From Hydrogenophaga sp. (GTDB taxonomy: Bacteria > Pseudomonadota > Gammaproteobacteria > Burkholderiales > Burkholderiaceae_C), in the NCBI GenBank assembly GCA_020047875.1, contig JAIFNE010000077.1, positions 1 through 5,587 on the forward strand: DNA of 5,587 nucleotides, given 5' to 3'. A model generated the notes under the pieces. The model was not told the origin of the DNA and did not search any database. It worked only from the letters and a program-made list of their open reading frames with translations. Positions 1 through 3,301 of the stretch are shown here, piece by piece. The position numbers and the translations under genes were made by a program. The stretch's first letter is position 1. Every line of letters begins with the position of its first letter.

Positions 1-588
1 GTCAAGCACCGCATCGACCCGCAGACTGGCGAGATCCAGATGCACAGCCCGGCGCTCATGATGGGTTACTTCAAAGAACCCGAAAAAAGCCAGGAAGCCT
101 TCACCGAAGACGGCTGGCTGCGCACCGGCGACAAGGGATCCATCGACAAGCAGGGGCTTCTGCGCATCACGGGCCGCGTGAAAGACCTGTTCAAAACCGG
201 TAAGGGCAAGTATGTGGCGCCGGCGCCGATCGAAGACAAGTTGGTGATGCACGAGACGGTGGAAGCCTGCGTGGTGACCGGCGCCAACCTCGGTCAACCA
301 CTGGGCATCGTGATGCTCAACGCCGAGGCGGTCGCCGAGGTATCCGATGCCAGCGCCCGCAGCGAGCTGGAGACCTCGCTGGCCGCCCACCTGAAGAGCA
401 TCAACGCCACCCTGGACCCGCACGAAAAGCTGCAATGCCTGGTGGTGGTGACCACCGCCTGGACGGTCGACAACGACGTGATCACGCCCACCTTCAAGGT
501 GAAGCGCAACCGCATCGAAGACCTCTATTCGAAAAATTACGAAGCGTGGGAGGCCTCAGGCAAGAAAGTGATCTGGCAAAACAGCTGA
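1..588 (+). CDS. Long-chain acyl-CoA synthetase (AMP-forming), C-terminal part only
   Basis: The gene is cut by the window start; the frame is open from base 1 and ends at TGA 586-588, giving 195 C-terminal residues. Members of this ANL family adenylate a fatty acid with ATP and transfer it to coenzyme A (EC 6.2.1.3 type), usually at the inner membrane. Visible motifs, numbered from the first residue here: GWLRTGDKG at about 38-46, whose Asp binds the AMP ribose; GRVKDLFKTGKGKYVAP at about 58-74, the hinge between the large and small domains; and PTFKVKR at about 163-169, which carries the conserved adenylation lysine. The hinge sequence and the ending with NRIEDLYSKNYEAW fit the long-chain FadD15/FAA-like branch better than acetyl-CoA synthetases. 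The N-terminal ATP-binding half lies outside the window. Substrate chain length cannot be told from this part. It converges with the phosphatase gene across a 132-base gap. Confidence 0.9.
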   Translation, partial: VKHRIDPQTGEIQMHSPALMMGYFKEPEKSQEAFTEDGWLRTGDKGSIDKQGLLRITGRVKDLFKTGKGKYVAPAPIEDKLVMHETVEACVVTGANLGQPLGIVMLNAEAVAEVSDASARSELETSLAAHLKSINATLDPHEKLQCLVVVTTAWTVDNDVITPTFKVKRNRIEDLYSKNYEAWEASGKKVIWQNS

Positions 589-720
589 GCGGGCCGGATC
601 GCTGACCCGCCCCGTTGCAAGCTTGAACGCCGTTCGCGCTGGCTGACCTACCGTGCCCAGCGGGACATTGGCAGCGAAAACTACATGGCTTCACCACGCC
701 GGGTATGCGGCGCGCGGGGT

Positions 721-1187
721 TCAGTTGGCCACCGAGGCCAAGCGCCGCAACACCCCCCGCGCACCGGCTTCGCACAACACCATCACCCGCTCGAAGCCGG
801 CGGCATTGCCGTAGGCACCTCCGCGCCCACACCTTCGCCGGCAAATTCCAGGAACAAATGCAGCTTGTGCGCGTGCGCCGGCGGGCACTGATGCCGCAGA
901 TTGTCCAGGTTGTCCTGGTCCATTGCCAGCAGCAGATCGAAGCTGGCAAAGTCCTGCTCGCTCACACGGCGAGCGCGCTCCCGGTGAATCCGCTCGTACC
1001 CTCTGGCGCTGGCCACGGCCACCGCCCGCGGATCGGCCCGCTCACCCCGGTGCCCCGCGTAGGTCCCGGCCGAGTCCACCGCGACACGCCCGGCCAGGCC
1101 GCCCCGCAGAATTTCCGCCTCCAACGCGCTGGCCGCCAGCGGCGAGCGGCAGATGTTGCCCATGCAGACGACGAGAACCTGGATCAT
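721..1187 (-). pseudogene. Low-molecular-weight protein tyrosine phosphatase, frameshifted at the DPYYG motif
   Basis: From ATG 1187 (MIQVLVVCMGNICRSP) the protein shows the family P-loop C(X)5R(S) at Cys8-Arg14-Ser15, a SAGT motif at 39-42 and AMDQDNL at 88-94. These enzymes hydrolyse phosphotyrosine in the cytoplasm and often act on exopolysaccharide tyrosine kinases. The frame stays correct to Glu123-Val124-Pro125 and then reads TAMPPASSG and stops at 783. In the next frame, from about 813, the expected ending appears (YGNAAGFERVMVLCEAGARG...) and stops at TGA 723-721. The simplest repair is 10 missing bases, which would restore Asp-Pro-Tyr and give 158 residues, a normal family length. 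The lost Asp is the general acid of catalysis, so the 134-residue product should be inactive or severely impaired. I chose ATG 1187 because the upstream ATG at 1238 adds non-family residues and sits against the H-NS terminator. Shine-Dalgarno complementarity is poor. A sequencing error remains possible. Confidence 0.85.
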
Positions 1188-1241
1188 GGCAAAAAAATAG
1201 CAAAGGGGGCCGTGGCAGACGCCATGGGCGGACCACACAAC

Positions 1242-1265
1242 AAAAAAGCCCGCTTTGCGGCGGGC
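1242..1265 (-). terminator. Intrinsic terminator of the H-NS gene
   Basis: Read on the minus strand there is a 6-bp GC-only stem (GCCCGC with GCGGGC, loop of six bases) followed at once by six T residues (plus-strand A-run 1242-1247). This is the usual Rho-independent form. It lies about 40 bases past the H-NS stop codon and about 55 bases before the phosphatase start, so it should separate those two transcripts. Confidence 0.85.
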
Positions 1266-1280
1266 CTTGCTGAGCGATGT

Positions 1281-1300
1281 GCCGCACCAGTTGGTGCGGC
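1281..1300 (-). other. Perfect 8-bp hairpin in the H-NS gene 3' UTR
   Basis: GCCGCACC and GGTGCGGC form a perfect 8-bp stem with a 4-base loop, starting 5 bases past the H-NS stop codon. No T-run follows, so it is not itself a typical terminator. It stands in tandem with the terminator at 1242-1265 and may protect the mRNA 3' end or slow the polymerase; that role is inference. Confidence 0.6.
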
Positions 1301-1305
1301 GTCAC

Positions 1306-1611
1306 TCAGATGCGAAAGTCTTCGATGCTCTTGCCCGAAGCCAGCACCGTGCGCACCCACTCGGGCTTGCGACCGGGGCCACCGGCCCAGAGTTCGCCGT
1401 TCGGCCCGCGGAACTTGGCCGGCGCGCTGGACTTGGACTTGGTGCCCTTTTTGGCGCCCGTGGCGCCGCCCAGATCGGCCATCGTGATGCCGTATTGCTT
1501 CATCTGGTTCCTGATGCCCGCAATCACCTCGGCGAGTTCGCTTTTTCGTGCCTGCTCGGCCTGCGCCATCAGCGATTGCGCCTGCGCCATGAGTTCTGAA
1601 TAGCTTGCCAT
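1306..1611 (-). CDS. H-NS family nucleoid-associated DNA-binding protein
   Basis: This 101-residue protein is of the usual length for short betaproteobacterial H-NS homologues. H-NS proteins bind AT-rich DNA, oligomerise and silence genes, especially acquired ones. Residues 1-45 are rich in Ala, Gln, Glu and Leu and suit a helical coiled-coil oligomerisation region, including a near-duplicate MAQAQSL/MAQAEQA. Residues 50-65 form a Lys/Ser/Ala linker. Residues 66-101 form the DNA-binding domain, with KFRGPNGELW followed by AGGPGRKPEW. The minor-groove hook is PGR here rather than the enteric QGR or RGR. ATG 1611 is supported by an AAGGAA ribosome-binding site a few bases upstream. The start lies 67 bases after the rluC stop in an AT-richer gap that could hold its own promoter. 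Genomes of this group often carry several H-NS paralogues, so I give no gene symbol. Confidence 0.92.
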   Translation of the reverse strand: MASYSELMAQAQSLMAQAEQARKSELAEVIAGIRNQMKQYGITMADLGGATGAKKGTKSKSSAPAKFRGPNGELWAGGPGRKPEWVRTVLASGKSIEDFRI

Positions 1612-1651
1612 TGGATTTCCTTGTGTCTGATGTGGGTCGAATTTTTATTGC

Positions 1652-1670
1652 CTGCATCCCAACGATGCAG
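1652..1670. repeat. Inverted repeat between rluC and the H-NS gene
   Basis: CTGCATC and GATGCAG form a perfect 7-bp inverted repeat with a 5-base spacer (CCAAC), 9 bases past the rluC stop. On the minus strand the sequence after it is AATAAAAATT rather than a T-run, so it is not a standard terminator for rluC. It could be an operator for the H-NS gene or a weak hairpin at the rluC 3' end. The AT-rich stretch 1640-1650 next to it is a plausible but unproven promoter region. Confidence 0.35.
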
Positions 1671-1678
1671 CAGAGATT

Positions 1679-2680
1679 CTAATCCCTGTCGACCGGCTTT
1701 GTCCAAGATTGCAGCTCGGCCGGCAATTCAACCTGTAACTCGATCGGCTCGCCCGAGACCGGATGCATCAATCGCAGACGCCAGGCGTGAAGGAACATCC
1801 GCCGAAAGCCGAGTCGGTCCAATTGCCGATTGAGCTCGAAATCGCCGTATTTTTCATCGCCCACGATCGGATACCCGGCGTGCGCCAGATGCACCCGAAT
1901 CTGGTGGGTACGGCCGGTTTTGATGGTGACCTCCAGCAACGAACATGTCAGGCTGTCGCCGCCCACCCAGCCGGGCGGCGCGGGCACCCGCTTCAACACC
2001 TTCACCAGCGACAGGGCGCGCATCGCGTCGGGATCGTCTGGCTGGGTCACCCGCACCCGGCGCTCGCCATCCGCCAAGAGAAACTTGTGCAGCGGCTGAT
2101 CCAGCACCTTGAGCCTGGCGGGCCATTCACCACGCACCAGCGCAAGATAGGTTTTACCGGTTTCGCGGGCACGAAACTGGTCTTGCAGCGCCTTGAGTGC
2201 GCTGCGTTTTTTGGCAATCAGGAGCAGCCCGCTGGTTTCCCGGTCAAGGCGGTGCACCAATTCCAGCAATCGCGCTTGCGGACGCGCCTGCCGAAGCTGT
2301 TCGATCACGCCAAAACTGATGCCGCTGCCGCCGTGCACCGCAACACCGGCAGGTTTGTTGATTGCCAGAAAGGCGTCGTCTTCGTACACCACCGGGAAAT
2401 CGCGGGCTGGAGCGGTGTGAGCCGGCTGCACTTCGCAGCGCTCGGAGACGCGAATCGGTGGAATGCGCAACACATCGCCAGCCTGCACCCTGTCCTGCGC
2501 GCCCACGCGGCCTTTGTTTCGGCGCACTTCGCCGGAGCGGATGATCCGGTAAATGTGGGTTTTGGGCACGCCTTTGAGTTGCCGTATCAGGAAATTGTCC
2601 AGGCGCTGACCGGCCGATTCTTCGTCCACCGTCATGTGGCTGACCGACGCGGCCGATGCGGGGGATGAGGCAGGGGACAT
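1679..2680 (-). CDS. rluC: 23S rRNA pseudouridine synthase RluC
   Basis: The protein has 333 residues. RluC of E. coli converts uridines 955, 2504 and 2580 of 23S rRNA to pseudouridine. An S4 RNA-binding domain spans about residues 24-80 (AGQRLDNFLIRQLKGVPKTH, then RSGEVRRNKGRV and GDVLRIPPIRV). The RluA-family catalytic domain follows, with NKPAGVAVHGGSG at 108-120, the signature HRLDRETSG at 143-151 with catalytic Asp146, KTGRTHQIRVH at 254-264, and GDEKYGD at 274-280. Similarity to E. coli RluC, recalled from family knowledge, runs along the whole length. ATG 2680 gives an N-terminal extension about as long as in E. coli before the S4 domain; ATG 2635 (residue 16) is the alternative, and neither has a strong ribosome-binding site. 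The gene is divergent from rne, the same arrangement as in E. coli, and is followed on the same strand by the H-NS gene. Confidence 0.96.
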   Translation of the reverse strand: MSPASSPASAASVSHMTVDEESAGQRLDNFLIRQLKGVPKTHIYRIIRSGEVRRNKGRVGAQDRVQAGDVLRIPPIRVSERCEVQPAHTAPARDFPVVYEDDAFLAINKPAGVAVHGGSGISFGVIEQLRQARPQARLLELVHRLDRETSGLLLIAKKRSALKALQDQFRARETGKTYLALVRGEWPARLKVLDQPLHKFLLADGERRVRVTQPDDPDAMRALSLVKVLKRVPAPPGWVGGDSLTCSLLEVTIKTGRTHQIRVHLAHAGYPIVGDEKYGDFELNRQLDRLGFRRMFLHAWRLRLMHPVSGEPIELQVELPAELQSWTKPVDRD

Positions 2681-2718
2681 GGGCGTGAAAATGAGCGAAC
2701 GCTCTGGCGGGCTGGAAG

Positions 2719-2726
2719 ACTATAAT
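2719..2726. promoter_or_regulatory. Overlapping divergent -10 elements between rluC and rne
   Basis: The plus strand has a perfect TATAAT at 2721-2726, pointing to rne. The minus strand reads TATAGT (5 of 6) at 2724-2719, pointing to rluC and placing a start about 30 bases before its ATG. No good -35 hexamer stands at 16-18 bases in either direction, so assignment rests on the -10 match and position. If the plus-strand element is used, the rne leader is about 570 bases long. Confidence 0.45.
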
Positions 2727-2889
2727 GCGACACACCTACCGCGCGCCGTAAGTGATTGATTTGCCTTGAGTTTAAGGCAGTCGCTGGCGGCGGATGCTCC
2801 AACAAACAGGGAATGGGGCCCGGCAGGTGAATGTTGCCAACCGCAGCACCCGCGCCCCTTGGTCGTGGTCTGACGCTTTCCCACTGGAA

Positions 2890-2933
2890 GCCAGATCGAC
2901 CCTTGACGCGGCAGACGCGGCGGTCGAATCGGC
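2890..2933 (+). other. Leader stem-loop 1 (putative)
   Basis: TCGACC (2896-2901) pairs with GGTCGA (2922-2927). The stem continues outward as GA/TC and GCC/GGC with a single bulged A on each side (2893 and 2928). The 20-base loop contains two CGCG blocks that could pair. It is a moderate hairpin in GC-rich DNA, so chance is possible. Confidence 0.3.
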
Positions 2934-2972
2934 ACCAGAGACTGCGAACCCGAATACGGAATACCCAACCGG

Positions 2973-3037
2973 GCAGCTCACCAGCTGCGCGGTGACCATC
3001 AGGCAGCCACAGGCCGCCTGAGGACAACGAGTGGTCA
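2973..3037 (+). other. Adjacent leader stem-loops 2 and 3 (putative)
   Basis: GCAGCT and AGCTGC (2973-2978 with 2983-2988) make a perfect 6-bp stem with loop CACC. Four bases later TGACCA (2993-2998) pairs with TGGTCA (3032-3037) and stacks directly on TCAGGC (2999-3004) pairing with GCCTGA (3016-3021), leaving a 10-base one-sided bulge (3022-3031). An inner GCC/GGC extends it past one mismatch. Confidence 0.4.
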
Positions 3038-3111
3038 GTGGCACACCGGCCGGCGCCTTGCTGATGAAGCACCCCGCCAGCCGCCCCTGCGCTTTGCGTC
3101 CATGCGCCCAC

Positions 3112-3189
3112 GCCATGATCCGGCGGTTCGAGGCAGCCCTTACCCAGGCGCTGCCCTGTCCCACGACAGCCGAACCCCGGACCATTGGC
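3112..3189 (+). other. Branched RNA element upstream of rne (putative)
   Basis: A long closing stem pairs 3112-3130 with 3171-3189: GCC/GGC, one bulged T, ATG/CAT, an A-C mismatch, TCCGG/CCGGA, one bulged C, then GGTTCG/CGAACC, 17 pairs in all. It encloses two hairpins in tandem: GGCAGC/GCTGCC (3132-3137 with 3150-3155) and CTGTC/GACAG (3156-3160 with 3165-3169, loop CCAC). The result is a compact three-way junction of 78 bases ending 112 bases before the rne start codon. I know of no described family it belongs to; an RNase E autoregulatory element is the natural guess. Confidence 0.5.
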
Positions 3190-3244
3190 TCTCCGGCAAT
3201 TCCCTCCCTGTTCGCACCTCAGGCCGGTTCACGGCAGGTCGATG

Positions 3245-3267
3245 CCCGAAACCCGATGGGGTTGGGG
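3245..3267 (+). other. Small hairpin near the rne ribosome-binding site
   Basis: AACCC (3250-3254) pairs with GGGTT (3259-3263) around loop GATG, and an outer CCC (3245-3247) can pair with GGG (3265-3267). It ends 19 bases before the ribosome-binding site and could affect its access. Confidence 0.3.
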
Positions 3268-3286
3268 TGTCTTTCCGTGTTTGAAC

Positions 3287-3292
3287 AGAGGA
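3287..3292 (+). promoter_or_regulatory. Ribosome-binding site of rne
   Basis: AGAGGA lies 9 bases before ATG 3302. It supports that start over the ATG three codons later, and the resulting N-terminus MKRMLINAT matches the family start. Confidence 0.7.
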
Positions 3293-3301
3293 CCTCGCAT
3301 C

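Larger units (their letters stand above)
2733..3301 (+). promoter_or_regulatory. Long structured 5' leader of rne (putative)
   Basis: This stretch has no credible gene: the small plus-strand frames inside it (for example 2794-3021) have no family features. It holds a series of inverted repeats: 2890-2933, 2973-2988, 2993-3037, 3112-3189 and 3245-3267. In E. coli rne has a leader of about 360 bases whose hairpins let RNase E recognise its own mRNA and limit its level. The position, length and folding potential suggest a comparable autoregulatory leader here. The start point is inferred from the TATAAT at 2721-2726, and other promoters nearer rne are possible. Confidence 0.45.

Noticed and set aside
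589..610. Possible terminator after the acyl-CoA synthetase
   Set aside because: GCGGG and CCCGC can pair, but the stem is only 5 bp with a 12-base loop and no T-run follows.
618..625. 8-base palindrome CAAGCTTG in the convergent gap
   Set aside because: It is a short palindrome without flanking symmetry, likely chance.
1188..1238. Upstream ATG extending the phosphatase by 17 residues
   Set aside because: The extra residues do not belong to the family, which starts a few residues before the P-loop, and the codon abuts the H-NS terminator.
705..1487. Plus-strand frame of 260 codons across the phosphatase and H-NS genes
   Set aside because: It is Arg/Pro/Ala-rich, runs through a terminator and two genes on the other strand, and has no recognisable motif.
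1763..2668. Antisense frame of 301 codons opposite rluC
   Set aside because: It is fully antisense to a well-supported RluC, shows no domain signature, and its length is explained by codon bias.
2794..3021. 75-codon plus-strand frame in the rluC-rne gap
   Set aside because: It has no ribosome-binding site of note, low-complexity polar composition and no family resemblance, and it overlaps the inverted repeats.
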